From Corynebacterium lemuris (GTDB taxonomy: Bacteria; Actinomycetota; Actinomycetes; Mycobacteriales; Mycobacteriaceae): a stretch of 64,000 nt of DNA. Under the pieces are notes generated by a model that saw only the letters and a list, made by a program, of their open reading frames with translations, made no database searches and had not been told where the DNA came from. The stretch lies in the NCBI RefSeq assembly GCF_024919295.1, contig NZ_JANWTC010000001.1:310001-374000 (forward strand), read 5' to 3'. Both the position numbers and the translations under genes were made by a program. Of the stretch, positions 27,079 through 35,932 are shown one piece after another. The stretch's first letter is position 1, and each line of letters opens with the position of its first letter.

Positions 27079-27107
27079 GAGGTCAAGCAGTGGGAATCGG
27101 GGGACGC

Positions 27108-27611
27108 CTAGGCGTTCTCGGAGATCCAGCGCTCGGTGAGCTCACCCTCGGTGTTGAACAGGTCACCGAGTGCGTCGGCGACCTTCGGCTCGATGGCCGG
27201 ACCCATGAACGGGATGTTCACGGAGACCTCGTTGTTGTAGTTCAGGGTGGTGGTGGCGTCGTCGTCGCTGAGGTTGATCTCGCCCTGGAAGTCGACGGGG
27301 GTGCCCTTGACGTCGGCGGTGTAGGAGATGTGGGAGGCGTTGTCGGCGAGCGGGCCGACGGTGACGACGCGCTTGACCTTCAGCGCCTGGGAGATCATCG
27401 CGCGGACGGCCTCGGGGAGGATGTCCAACGGCAGGACCTCGAAGAGGGTGACCACGGCGCCACCCTCGGTCGCCTCAAAGGAGTTGACCTCACCCGGTTC
27501 GGGGGAGAGGTGCTGTGCGATGAATGCCCAGTAGTCGGCGTTGGTCAGCGCGGCGTGGACCTTCTCGGCCGGCTGGTTGATGGTTACGGTGTTCTCACTG
27601 CGGGATGCCAT
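27108..27611 (-). CDS. DUF2505 (SRPBCC-like) protein
   Basis: 167 residues from ATG 27611. The START/SRPBCC-like fold of DUF2505 is suggested by ENTVTINQPAEKVHAALTNA at the N-terminus and the alternating strands of TATLNYNNEVSVNIPFMGPA-like sequence in the second half. Members bind hydrophobic ligands, but the ligand is unknown. It is the first gene of a three-gene minus-strand operon. The ATG lies 7 bases after TAGTCT, giving a leaderless start; an extension to 27635 is rejected. Confidence 0.75.
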   Translation of the reverse strand: MASRSENTVTINQPAEKVHAALTNADYWAFIAQHLSPEPGEVNSFEATEGGAVVTLFEVLPLDILPEAVRAMISQALKVKRVVTVGPLADNASHISYTADVKGTPVDFQGEINLSDDDATTTLNYNNEVSVNIPFMGPAIEPKVADALGDLFNTEGELTERWISENA

Positions 27612-27618
27612 GACCAAC

Positions 27619-27628
27619 AGACTACCGT
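27619..27628. promoter_or_regulatory. Bidirectional leaderless promoter, DUF2505 gene / murB
   Basis: AGACTACCGT reads TAGTCT on the minus strand (27619-27624) and TACCGT on the plus strand (27623-27628). The two hexamers share the central TA. Each is exactly 7 bases from its start codon (27611 and 27636). Confidence 0.55.
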
Positions 27629-27635
27629 TGAGCAC

Positions 27636-28766
27636 GTGACCGATTCATCTCTGACCCCGGACATCCGCACGTGTCTCACCCGGATTGCGGATGTGAGCCT
27701 CGATGAGCACACCACGTTCGCCGGGCTGACTACCCTCCACCTGGGGGGACGCCCCCTCCTCGCGGTGCGGTGCGGCACCACCGCAGCCGTGGCGGAGGCC
27801 GTGCGGCTTCTCGACGCCGCCGCCATCCCCCTCCTCATCGTCGGCGGCGGCTCCAACCTCGTCGTCGCCGACGGGGATCTCGGGCTGGTGGCCGTGATCC
27901 TGGAGAACGACGCCCTCGAGCTGGACACCGGCAGCGGTCTGGTCCGCGTCGGGGCGGGCGCGGTATGGGATGACGTGGTGGCCGCCACGGTTGCGGCCGG
28001 CCTGGGCGGTATCGAGTGCCTGTCCGGCATCCCCGGTTCCGCCGGTGCCACCCCGGTGCAGAATGTCGGGGCCTACGGGGTGGAGATCTCGGAGGTGCTC
28101 ACCCGTGTGCTGCTGCTGGAGCGCGCCACCGGTGAGGTCTCCTGGGTGGACGCTGATTCCCTGGAACTGGCCTACCGCCGGTCGAATCTGAAGTTCACCG
28201 GCCGGGGTGTGGTCCTGGAACTGGAGATGCAGCTGAACCCGGACGGGCAGTCGGCGCCGTTGCGCTTCGGGGAGCTCGCCCGCAGCCTGGGGGCCACCGC
28301 GGCCGGGGAGCGGCGTCCGGTGGCACAGGTCCGCGAGGCGGTCCTGGCGCTGCGCCGGGGCAAGGGGATGGTGCTCGAGGAGAGCGACCACGACACCTGG
28401 TCCGCGGGCTCTTTCTTCACCAACCCGGTGGTGGAGGTGGCGGTGGCCGATGCGGTGCAGGCGGCGGTCCGTGCGGAGCGCGGTGATGAGGACGCCGACC
28501 GGATGCCGCGCTTCCCGGCGGGGGAGAGGCAGGTCAAGCTCTCCGCCGCGTGGTTGATCGACCGGACCGGCTTCCACCGTGGTTATCCGGCGGAGGGGGC
28601 ACCGGTGCGCCTGTCGACGAAACACACCCTCGCCCTGACCAACCGCGGCAGCGCAGTCACCGCAGACCTGGTGGCCCTGGCCCGTGAGGTCCGGGACGGG
28701 GTCCAGGACCGTTTCGGGGTGACTCTCGTCTCCGAGCCGGTGTGGATCGGGGTGTCCATCGACTGA
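27636..28766 (+). CDS. murB: UDP-N-acetylenolpyruvoylglucosamine reductase
   Basis: 376 residues from GTG 27636. This FAD enzyme reduces the enolpyruvyl group to form UDP-MurNAc for peptidoglycan. The FAD-binding segment includes TTLHLGGRPLLAVRCGTTAA, LLIVGGGSNLVVADGDLGLV and LSGIPGSAGATPVQNVGAYG. The catalytic Ser is in SAGSFFTNPV and a C-terminal Glu follows. The spacing of TACCGT decides the start. The gene diverges from the DUF2505 operon with only 24 bases between the two start codons. Confidence 0.95.
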   Translation: MTDSSLTPDIRTCLTRIADVSLDEHTTFAGLTTLHLGGRPLLAVRCGTTAAVAEAVRLLDAAAIPLLIVGGGSNLVVADGDLGLVAVILENDALELDTGSGLVRVGAGAVWDDVVAATVAAGLGGIECLSGIPGSAGATPVQNVGAYGVEISEVLTRVLLLERATGEVSWVDADSLELAYRRSNLKFTGRGVVLELEMQLNPDGQSAPLRFGELARSLGATAAGERRPVAQVREAVLALRRGKGMVLEESDHDTWSAGSFFTNPVVEVAVADAVQAAVRAERGDEDADRMPRFPAGERQVKLSAAWLIDRTGFHRGYPAEGAPVRLSTKHTLALTNRGSAVTADLVALAREVRDGVQDRFGVTLVSEPVWIGVSID

Positions 28767-28782
28767 GGCCACCCCCGTGGCC
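28767..28782 (+). other. Hairpin directly after murB
   Basis: GGCCAC and GTGGCC form a 6-bp stem with a CCCC loop. There is no T-tract, so it is at best a weak terminator. Confidence 0.35.
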
Positions 28783-28793
28783 ACAGAACCTGC

Positions 28794-28861
28794 ATCTTTG
28801 CTGAGGCGGAGGGGTGGGGCTGAATCATTGCTGAGACGCCTGGGGTGGATCTGAGTAGGAT
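28794..28861 (+). repeat. 30-bp imperfect tandem repeat before the polysaccharide operon
   Basis: Two adjacent units (28794-28823 and 28824-28854) share ATC-TTGCTGAG-CG, then GGGGTGG and CTGA; the first 15 bases agree at 13. A TAGGAT hexamer (28856-28861) follows at once and could be the operon's -10. The position suggests paired binding sites about three helical turns apart. Confidence 0.5.
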
Positions 28862-28960
28862 CAGGACGAATCGGGGCCTGCTCGGCGGTGATCAGTATGA
28901 GGGGATCACGGTGGCGAGCCGATTCCCGGACCCGCCCCTGCACTTCCCCAGAGGAATATG

Positions 28961-30916
28961 ATGCCCCGTTTCTTTCCTGCCCTGATCCGGTCATCCGCCG
29001 CCATACTGTCCGTCGCCCTGGCGCTGTCTGCGGCCCCGGCCACCGCCGCAGAAAAACCCACCCTGAAACTCTCGGAACTGGGGCTTGCCGATGACCTGTC
29101 TCTGCCCGGGCGCACCGTCGAGGTTCCGCTGAGCTTCCGGGTGCCCGACGGCACCGTCCCGACGACGCTGACGGGGCAGCTGCAGCTGCCTACCGAGTAC
29201 TCAGGTGGGATGTTCGAGATCCACCAGGACAACAGGATGTACTCCGCCACCCCGGTGGTGGTGGAGGGTTTCGCCGCCGAGATCGCCCTGCCGTTGGACG
29301 GCGTCACCGTCGAAGCCGGCCGTGCAGACATCACTCTCCGTGCGGTCCTGGACGTGGTGGGGGACCAGTGGTGCATCGAGGAACCGGAGGCGGTCCTCCT
29401 GGATGCCACAGTCAGTTTCTCGGGGGACACCGCGCATCCGACGGTGGTGGCGGAGTTTCTTCCCGCCGTGCTGAAGAAACTCAGCATCCATGTGCCGGCG
29501 GACCCGGCGGGGACCGTCCAGGAGGCGGCGCTCGAGATCGCCACCTCCCTGGCCTCGGTGTACCGGCCGACCGACCTTGATGTCGAGGTGGTGGAACTGC
29601 CTCGGGGCACCACCAGCCCCACAGCGGCCCCTGAGGACTTCGAACGCCAGATCGTGCTCGTGGACGACGGCCCCGAGGGTAGGACCGAGCTGGTCAATGC
29701 CGGCCGGGACAACGTCTTCCTCCGGCTTTCCGGCGGCGGCGGGACCCTCTACGACCAGACCCGGCTGCTCACCGACTCCCTGCTCCCCCTGGCTGCTGAC
29801 ATCGAGGTCACCCCCGCCGGTTTCGGTGACATCCCGGACCTGTCCGCGGACGTGGCGACCCTGGCTGAGCTGGGGAACCACAATCTCATCTCTGAATCCG
29901 TGGCCCGTACGCGGGTCCCCATCGGCGTGGAACGCTCCCGTCTGCGTCCCTACGCCGCCTCCCTCGACGTCCACCTCGCCGGCACCTACACCCCGCTGCC
30001 CGACGCGAACAGCGGACAGATCACCGCAACTGTGGGGGACACAGTCCTCGATGCCTTCACTGTTGACCAGACCGGGGTCATCGACCGTCGGTTCACCGTT
30101 CCGGGTGAGCTGATGGACCGTTACGTCGAGATCGGCGTGGAGTTCCGCACCCTCGGTGAGGTCTCCTGCGGGAACACTCAGCCGGTGGGCCTGAACATTG
30201 ATGCGGACAGCGTGGTGACTGCGCAGCATTCGGATAGCCCGGTGCTGCGCGGATTCCGTGTCCTGCCCCAGTCCTTCCAAGCGGGCGTCGATGTCGCCCT
30301 CGCCGAGGGGGACGCCGCAGATCTGTCGCGCGCTGTCCGCGTGCTCACCGGTGTCCAGTCCCTGAGTTCCCAGCACATCCGTCCCCACCTGGTCGACTGG
30401 GACGAGGCGGTGGCGGGCTCCCGCTCCACCATCCTGGTGGATGCGGGAGGAACCCGACTGGAGCAGGTCCCCACCTACCTCAACCAGACAGCCACCACCG
30501 TCGAGGTCTCCGACGGAAGCAGAGCTGTTCCCTCGGACACCGACCTCGTGCGCAGCCTCAACACGGGCAGCGGTCTGCCCGCGGCCTCCCTCCAGGCTGT
30601 CTGGGACGAGGACGCCGCCCGGATGCTTCTCGTGGCCTCCGCCACGGGTGCATCCGGGCAGCTGGATGAACTGCTCGATTGGCTGGAGGAAGGTGATGAC
30701 CGCTGGGCCGGGCTGGACGGTGAGATCCTTGTCCGGACCGGAGAGCGGGAACCGGTCGAACTCAGTGTCGTGGCCGCCCCGGAACCGGTTGCCGAGGTCT
30801 CCCGCGCCGGTGTGGCCGCCGCAGTCGCGGCAGTGGCGGTGGCCCTGGCCGTAGCTCTGTCCCTCTGGTCCGCCCGGCGCCTGAAGCGGCAGAAGCACCA
30901 GAACCTGGGCCGATGA
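28961..30916 (+). CDS. BcsB-like exported, C-terminally anchored protein
   Basis: 651 residues from ATG 28961 (AGAGGA 5 bases upstream; the adjacent ATG 28958 is too close). A signal peptide (about residues 1-30, ending APATAA) precedes a long beta-rich extracytoplasmic part. It ends in one membrane helix (GVAAAVAAVAVALAVALSLW) and a basic tail. This layout, and paired jelly-roll-like segments such as VEVPLSFRVPDG and SRLRPYAASLDVHLAGTYTP, resemble BcsB, which guides a growing glucan away from its synthase. It overlaps the next gene by 4 bases. The resemblance is structural and should be tested. Confidence 0.55.
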   Translation: MPRFFPALIRSSAAILSVALALSAAPATAAEKPTLKLSELGLADDLSLPGRTVEVPLSFRVPDGTVPTTLTGQLQLPTEYSGGMFEIHQDNRMYSATPVVVEGFAAEIALPLDGVTVEAGRADITLRAVLDVVGDQWCIEEPEAVLLDATVSFSGDTAHPTVVAEFLPAVLKKLSIHVPADPAGTVQEAALEIATSLASVYRPTDLDVEVVELPRGTTSPTAAPEDFERQIVLVDDGPEGRTELVNAGRDNVFLRLSGGGGTLYDQTRLLTDSLLPLAADIEVTPAGFGDIPDLSADVATLAELGNHNLISESVARTRVPIGVERSRLRPYAASLDVHLAGTYTPLPDANSGQITATVGDTVLDAFTVDQTGVIDRRFTVPGELMDRYVEIGVEFRTLGEVSCGNTQPVGLNIDADSVVTAQHSDSPVLRGFRVLPQSFQAGVDVALAEGDAADLSRAVRVLTGVQSLSSQHIRPHLVDWDEAVAGSRSTILVDAGGTRLEQVPTYLNQTATTVEVSDGSRAVPSDTDLVRSLNTGSGLPAASLQAVWDEDAARMLLVASATGASGQLDELLDWLEEGDDRWAGLDGEILVRTGEREPVELSVVAAPEPVAEVSRAGVAAAVAAVAVALAVALSLWSARRLKRQKHQNLGR

Positions 30917-32403
30917 GCACCACCCTTGCCGAGGAGAAGACACCGCAGGAGATCGGGACGCCCGGGACAGCTTCCGCACCCGGCCTGGCCACCTTCCTGC
31001 TCAGACTGGTCTTCTCGCTGAGCTGTGTCGTCGTGGCGTTCCTGGATTCCTTCCGTGCCATTGTCACGGACGCAGCTCAGGGCGTGGGGCATTACTCGCT
31101 GCTGGTGTTGTTCATGGCGGCGGTACTTCTCGTGGGATTCGATCGCCGCCGGGCACGGGCCCTGGACATCCACGACCGGGAGGTCGACTACATCATCGGC
31201 GGCATGGCCGTGATCCTGGCGGTGACCGTCAAGGTCCAGCTGCTGCCGCGCTTCGCGGAGTGGGATGCCCTCCTGCGCCTGGACATGTTCGCCATCCTGG
31301 TGTTCTCCTTCGGTGTCTCCAGTCTCATGCTCGGCATGCGTTCGACCCTGCACTTCGGCCCGGGCTGGATCCTCCTCTTCCTCTACAATGCGCCCGTCCA
31401 CCTGCTGGTCTCAGTGACCTCCGGGGGAGGCTGGTGGGGTCCCACCATGGCGAACATCATTGGCATGTCCCTCGCGGTGACGGTTGCCGCACACAGGAAC
31501 ATCCCGCGCCCTGTCCGCGCCGGCCTGCTCACCCTGGCCATCGCCGTCATCCTGGCGGTGTGCGTCTGGTACCTCGCCGATGCCTCCCGCATCACGAAGC
31601 AGATCCCCGGGGTCGTGGCCACGGCCACCGTCGCCCTCATCGTCTCGGGTGGGAAACCACAGCGGTGGTCCATCCGCCGGCGCGAACCGACGGTGAAGAA
31701 CATCAGGCCCGCCTTCGCCGCGGTACTGGCCGCCACCGTCCTGATGGTCCTCTACCCGGTCCACGCCGACAGCACGACGCAGACCACGGTCCAGCGGGGA
31801 CCCTCCACCTCCTTCACGCTGGAGGACTCCACACTCCCGGGCTGGCAGGTGACGAAGTACACCGACTACGGCTGGGCGGGCCGGTTCTTCGGTGCCGAGT
31901 CCTCGCTGACCAGGCACAAACTCACCGCGGAGAGCCACAATCCGGAATGGGACGTGGACGGGCTCGTCCGCACCGTGGCAGTGGACACCCTGCGCGCCAC
32001 GGAGGGGTACCAGGCCCGGACCTTCGGCGATGAGACCCTGTACTCCACGCTGACCGGACGTCGTTCCGAGCCAGTTACGGTCGCACTGGGGCACGGCATC
32101 AGCGGACGCGCGTACACGGTCCTCGATGAATCGGACTTCCTCACCTACACGAAACTGGTCTTCGAGTGGCAACCGGAGGGGGATATCGCAGAGAAGATCA
32201 CCGTCATCGCAGTGGATGACCACCGTCCGGAGGCGCGGTTCCCGCAGCTCGCCCCATCGGTGACGCGCATGCTCGCCCAGGTGGCGACGATTCTCCTGCG
32301 CGGGAACGCCGTCACAGTGGACAACGACACCGAGTACAAGGATCTTGACCTGGTCACCCAGGTCGGCCGTGACATCGTCTCCGCCGCTGAAAGGAAATCC
32401 TGA
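30913..32403 (+). CDS. Polytopic membrane protein with C-terminal outer domain
   Basis: 496 residues. About eight hydrophobic segments lie in the first ~290 residues (LRLVFSLSCVVVAFLDSF, SLLVLFMAAVLLVGFDR, MFAILVFSFGVSSLMLGM, LLTLAIAVILAVCVWYL, FAAVLAATVLMVLYPV). A ~200-residue soluble domain follows, beginning TSFTLEDSTLPGWQVTKYTD, probably outside. The layout recalls exosortase/EpsI proteins, but no catalytic Cys motif of that family is seen, so the name is not applied. It lies between the BcsB-like and synthase genes (overlaps of 4 bases and 1 base), suggesting a part in polymer export or modification. Confidence 0.55.
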   Translation: MSTTLAEEKTPQEIGTPGTASAPGLATFLLRLVFSLSCVVVAFLDSFRAIVTDAAQGVGHYSLLVLFMAAVLLVGFDRRRARALDIHDREVDYIIGGMAVILAVTVKVQLLPRFAEWDALLRLDMFAILVFSFGVSSLMLGMRSTLHFGPGWILLFLYNAPVHLLVSVTSGGGWWGPTMANIIGMSLAVTVAAHRNIPRPVRAGLLTLAIAVILAVCVWYLADASRITKQIPGVVATATVALIVSGGKPQRWSIRRREPTVKNIRPAFAAVLAATVLMVLYPVHADSTTQTTVQRGPSTSFTLEDSTLPGWQVTKYTDYGWAGRFFGAESSLTRHKLTAESHNPEWDVDGLVRTVAVDTLRATEGYQARTFGDETLYSTLTGRRSEPVTVALGHGISGRAYTVLDESDFLTYTKLVFEWQPEGDIAEKITVIAVDDHRPEARFPQLAPSVTRMLAQVATILLRGNAVTVDNDTEYKDLDLVTQVGRDIVSAAERKS

Positions 32404-33866
32404 TGAGTTCCATGCACACGGGCAGCCACCCGGTCCTGCCCCTTGAGGCTGATGCGCAGCAGAAGAAGGCCGCACTCATCGACGCCATTGACGGTCTCCG
32501 GGTGCGGGACCCGCTGCTGTCGGCTGCGGTGGCCTTCACCAGGAACCAGCAGGTCCTCTTCCTCTCACTGGTGGTCATTCTGGTGGCCGCCATCGTTTTC
32601 CGGCCGTACTGGGCCTTGATCGGCGTCGCGGGGGTCTGCACTTTCATATATCTGGTGACCCTGCTGGACCGGTTCATCATGTTCTCCCGTGGGCTGCGGG
32701 CGGACGCGATCCTCCGGGTCTCCGATGAGGAGGCGCTCGCCATTGCGGAGGAGCGGTTGAAGTCCTATACGGTGCTTGTACCGGCCTACGGTGAACCCGA
32801 GGTGATCGCCCAGCTGCTGGATGCCATGCGCCAGTTCGACTACCCGCGCCACCTCCTCCAGGTCCTGCTCATGCTCGAGGAGGATGATCTGCCCACGATT
32901 GCGGCGGCGGAAGCCGCCGGTGTGGACCAGGTGGCCACCATCATCAAGGTTCCACCCGCCCAGCCGCGAACCAAACCGAAGGCCTGCAACTACGGTCTGC
33001 ACTTCGCCACGGGGGAGATCGTCACCATCTTCGATGCGGAGGACATGCCCGACCCCCTGCAGTTGCGGCGGGTGGTCGCAGCCTTCGAACGCTCGGCCCC
33101 CGGAACAGTGTGCATCCAGTCGCGGCTGTCGTACCGCAACGCCCGCCAGAACCTGCTCACCGCCTGGTTCACCATCGAATACGACGTGTGGTTCAACTTC
33201 CTCCTGCCCGGGGTGATGCGGATGAACGCCCCGGTTCCTCTCGGGGGGACCTCGAACCATCTGCTCACCAGTGTGCTGCGCGATCTCGGTGCGTGGGACC
33301 CGTTCAATGTCACCGAGGACGCTGATCTCGGGGTGCGCATCGCAGCCAAGGGTTACAGCACAGCGGTGCTCGACTCGGTGACGTGGGAGGAAGCCAACTC
33401 CGACACTATCAACTGGCTGCGCCAGCGTTCCCGCTGGTACAAGGGATACCTGCAGACGTGGCTGGTGTACATGCGCAGACCCGGCTGGCTTGTCTCCGAG
33501 CTCGGTCTCATCCCGGCGGTCCGCTTCACCTTCCTCATGGCAGGCACCCCTGTCATCGCGGTGCTCAACCTGCTGTTCTGGTATCTCTCCCTGACCTGGG
33601 TGCTCGGACAACCGGACACCATTGCCGCGATGTTTCCGCCGGCGGTCTACTATCCGGCTCTGGTCTGCCTGGTCATCGGCAATGCCGCCACTATGTACAT
33701 GAACCTCATCGGTTGCCGGGAGGGCCGTGACCCGCTGCTGGTCATCGCAGTGCTGACTTTTCCGCTCTACTGGCTGCTCATGAGTATCGCGGCGTTGAAG
33801 GGGACGTGGCAGCTGATCACGCGGCCCTCCTACTGGGAGAAGACCGCCCACGGACTGGAGGCCTGA
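32403..33866 (+). CDS. Processive-type GT2 polysaccharide synthase (cellulose-synthase superfamily)
   Basis: 487 residues. Two N-terminal helices precede a GT-A domain with VLVPAYGEPEV, an Asp in FDAEDMPDPLQLRR, the acceptor-base motif NVTEDADLGVRI and QRSRWYKGYLQTW (QxxRW). These motifs define processive synthases such as BcsA, hyaluronan and chitin synthase. Four or so C-terminal helices would form the channel (FTFLMAGTPVIAVLNLLFWY, LLVIAVLTFPLYWLLMSIAA). There is no PilZ domain, so c-di-GMP control is unlikely. The sugar cannot be read from the sequence. Confidence 0.75.
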   Translation: MSSMHTGSHPVLPLEADAQQKKAALIDAIDGLRVRDPLLSAAVAFTRNQQVLFLSLVVILVAAIVFRPYWALIGVAGVCTFIYLVTLLDRFIMFSRGLRADAILRVSDEEALAIAEERLKSYTVLVPAYGEPEVIAQLLDAMRQFDYPRHLLQVLLMLEEDDLPTIAAAEAAGVDQVATIIKVPPAQPRTKPKACNYGLHFATGEIVTIFDAEDMPDPLQLRRVVAAFERSAPGTVCIQSRLSYRNARQNLLTAWFTIEYDVWFNFLLPGVMRMNAPVPLGGTSNHLLTSVLRDLGAWDPFNVTEDADLGVRIAAKGYSTAVLDSVTWEEANSDTINWLRQRSRWYKGYLQTWLVYMRRPGWLVSELGLIPAVRFTFLMAGTPVIAVLNLLFWYLSLTWVLGQPDTIAAMFPPAVYYPALVCLVIGNAATMYMNLIGCREGRDPLLVIAVLTFPLYWLLMSIAALKGTWQLITRPSYWEKTAHGLEA

Positions 33867-33868
33867 GC

Positions 33869-35614
33869 GTGGCCACCACCCGCAGTACTCCGCGTCTGCC
33901 GCTGCTCTCCCCGGTCCCGCCCACCACGACAGTGCCGGGTTTCCCTGAGCGGAGAGGCTGGCGGCGCCAGGCCGACGTGGCCTTCGTGTTCTATCTGGCC
34001 GTCTATCTGGTGATGGCGGTGTGGCTCGCCCTCGATGTCGGCTATGTCCTGGGGGATGCGCTCTCAAGGACCCAGGGCGCATTGTCCGTGCTCTACTCCC
34101 GTAACCCGGACCTGTCGGTGATCGGTTTCATCTTCACCCCACTGACGACCATCGCCCAGCTCCCTTTCGTCGCGCTCTCCCCGTGGGTGCCGGAGCTGAC
34201 CCGCGCCGGGCTGGCGGGGGCGGTGGTCTCGGCGCTGTTCATGGCCGGGGCGGTGCGTGAGGTGTGGCTGATCGCGGGCGAGAGGAATGTCCGTCACTGG
34301 TTCGCGGTCTGCGCAACGACTCTGTTCGCCCTGAATCCTATGATCGTGCTGTACGGCGCGGTGGGGATGAGTGAGGCCCCTTTTGTATTCGCCACCCTCT
34401 GGGCCACGCGCCGGCTGATCAGGTGGAGCTCCACCGATGACGTCCATGACCTCATCGCCGCGGGTTTCGCCCTGGCTCTGGCCTTCCTGGCGCGTTATGA
34501 CGCCCTCGTCATGGCGTTCGCGGCGATGCTCACTGTGGGTGTCCTGGCATGGTTGGGCAGGCGGCGGATCGGGCGGACCGACTGCATCGGCTTCGCGGTC
34601 CTGGACATGATCGTCCTGGTCTGGCCCATCGGATTGGCCTTCCTCACCTGGACGGTGTCCAGCTGGCTGACCACGGGGGAGCTGCTGGCCCAGTTCACGT
34701 CCACCGCGGGTAACGCCGCGATCATCGCGGCGGCCGGGGGAGGTGCCACCGGGCTCCCGGCGCTCTCGGAGGCCTCCTTCCGGTCCTTCCTTGTGGCGCC
34801 GGCCCTCCTGGGGGTGCTGGCCGTGGCGGTGGTGCTGTCGGTCCGCCGCCGGGACCCGGAGACGGTTTTCCCTGTGGTGATGATGTTGACCGTCATCGTC
34901 TTCCAGATCGTCACTTATGCGGCGGGCTCGACCTTCGGGCTGCTGCGGTTTTTCATCGCGGGCATCCCGTTGACGATCGTCCTGCTCATCCAGCTCCATG
35001 CCCCGGCCGGACGTTTCCGCTCACTGCGGCCCGGCGCCACCTACCGCGACCGCTCGGCATTGGTCCCCCTGACGCCGGCGGTGGCGGTCACCATGTCTGC
35101 CCTGGCGCTGTCCGGGACCCTCCTCACAGCAGGGGCGATGACCAGCCAGAAATGGGCACCGCAGGAGTTCGCGCTGCGGCAGGCGGTGCCCGGGGTTGAT
35201 ACGGGCACCCTGGCAGAACAGGGGGACAGAGAGCGGGTGCTGAGGACGTTCAGCACGGAGGCCCACATCGCGCGGCACCTGGATGCCATGGGTCTGGACG
35301 AGGGTGAGGTCCTGGTCTCCACCACCTACGGTTTCGCCGTCCTCACTGCCTCGGAGAATCAACGGCAGTTCGTGATCCCCTCCGATACGGACTTCATCAC
35401 GGTCCTCAACCGACCGGCGCAGAGCGGCGTACGCTTCCTGCTGGTTCACCCGGCGGAGGGCCGCGGTGCATTGGACCCGGTCAACCTACGTTATCCGGGC
35501 ATCTATGAGACAGGCAGCCACATCGCCACTCTCGAGCTGGAGTTTCCCAACCAGGGGGAGGGGCAGCCTGACTGGCGCCTGTACCGGGTGCTCAGCACCC
35601 CGGACTCCCCTTAG
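33869..35614 (+). CDS. GT-C-like (GT39-type) membrane glycosyltransferase
   Basis: 581 residues from GTG 33869, 2 bases after the synthase stop. About 11 membrane helices span residues 35-430. The first outer loop has NPDLSVIGFIFTPLTTIAQL, the pattern of actinobacterial GT39-like proteins, and ALNPMIVLYGAVGMSEAPFV follows. A ~150-residue C-terminal soluble tail ends the protein (from about SQKWAPQEFALRQAVPGVDT). GT-C enzymes use lipid-linked sugars on the outer face, so it may decorate the polymer made by the neighbouring synthase. Donor and acceptor are unknown. It ends 10 bases before the convergent CstR-like gene. Confidence 0.6.
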   Translation: MATTRSTPRLPLLSPVPPTTTVPGFPERRGWRRQADVAFVFYLAVYLVMAVWLALDVGYVLGDALSRTQGALSVLYSRNPDLSVIGFIFTPLTTIAQLPFVALSPWVPELTRAGLAGAVVSALFMAGAVREVWLIAGERNVRHWFAVCATTLFALNPMIVLYGAVGMSEAPFVFATLWATRRLIRWSSTDDVHDLIAAGFALALAFLARYDALVMAFAAMLTVGVLAWLGRRRIGRTDCIGFAVLDMIVLVWPIGLAFLTWTVSSWLTTGELLAQFTSTAGNAAIIAAAGGGATGLPALSEASFRSFLVAPALLGVLAVAVVLSVRRRDPETVFPVVMMLTVIVFQIVTYAAGSTFGLLRFFIAGIPLTIVLLIQLHAPAGRFRSLRPGATYRDRSALVPLTPAVAVTMSALALSGTLLTAGAMTSQKWAPQEFALRQAVPGVDTGTLAEQGDRERVLRTFSTEAHIARHLDAMGLDEGEVLVSTTYGFAVLTASENQRQFVIPSDTDFITVLNRPAQSGVRFLLVHPAEGRGALDPVNLRYPGIYETGSHIATLELEFPNQGEGQPDWRLYRVLSTPDSP

Positions 35615-35623
35615 CCCGGCGGA

Positions 35624-35881
35624 TCAGGCCAGGGAGAGGAACATCTTCTCCAGCTTCTTCTCGTCGTAGGCGTCCGGTTCGTCGGTGAAGCACTTCTTCA
35701 TGCCGGTGGCCACGACGAGGTAGCCGGCCCGGTCGATGGCCTTGGCCACGGCGGCCAGCTGGGTGACCGCCTCCTCGCACTCGTGGCCCTCCTCGAGCAT
35801 CCGGATGACGGCGTTGAGCTGCCCTGCGGCGCGCTTGAGCCGGGTGGTGGCGGGCTTGGCTTCCTCAGGGGTGAGCTTCAT
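35624..35881 (-). CDS. CstR-type persulfide-sensing repressor (CsoR/FrmR family)
   Basis: 85 residues from ATG 35881 (GAGGAG 9 bases upstream); a TTG at 35917 is a weaker alternative. The all-helical DUF156 fold is evident (RLKRAAGQLNAVIRMLEEGH, AIDRAGYLVVATGMKKC). Cys35 and Cys64 are 29 residues apart, as in CstR. The position held by the copper-ligand His in CsoR is Gly (Cys35 +25). This argues for sensing persulfide by disulfide or polysulfide bridge rather than copper. It is encoded beside a CoA-disulfide-reductase/rhodanese fusion and a palindromic operator, which fits. Confidence 0.75.
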   Translation of the reverse strand: MKLTPEEAKPATTRLKRAAGQLNAVIRMLEEGHECEEAVTQLAAVAKAIDRAGYLVVATGMKKCFTDEPDAYDEKKLEKMFLSLA

Positions 35882-35932
35882 GCCGGTTTTCTCCTCGATT
35901 GTCAGTTCCGTGGTCAAAGGTGTGCAACCACT

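Noticed and set aside
30913..32403. Exosortase/EpsI identity
   Set aside because: General topology is similar, but the catalytic Cys-Arg-His pattern is not found, so it is left as unknown.
35624..35917. Copper-sensing CsoR
   Set aside because: The copper-ligand His position is Gly and the gene neighbours are sulfur-related, not copper exporters.
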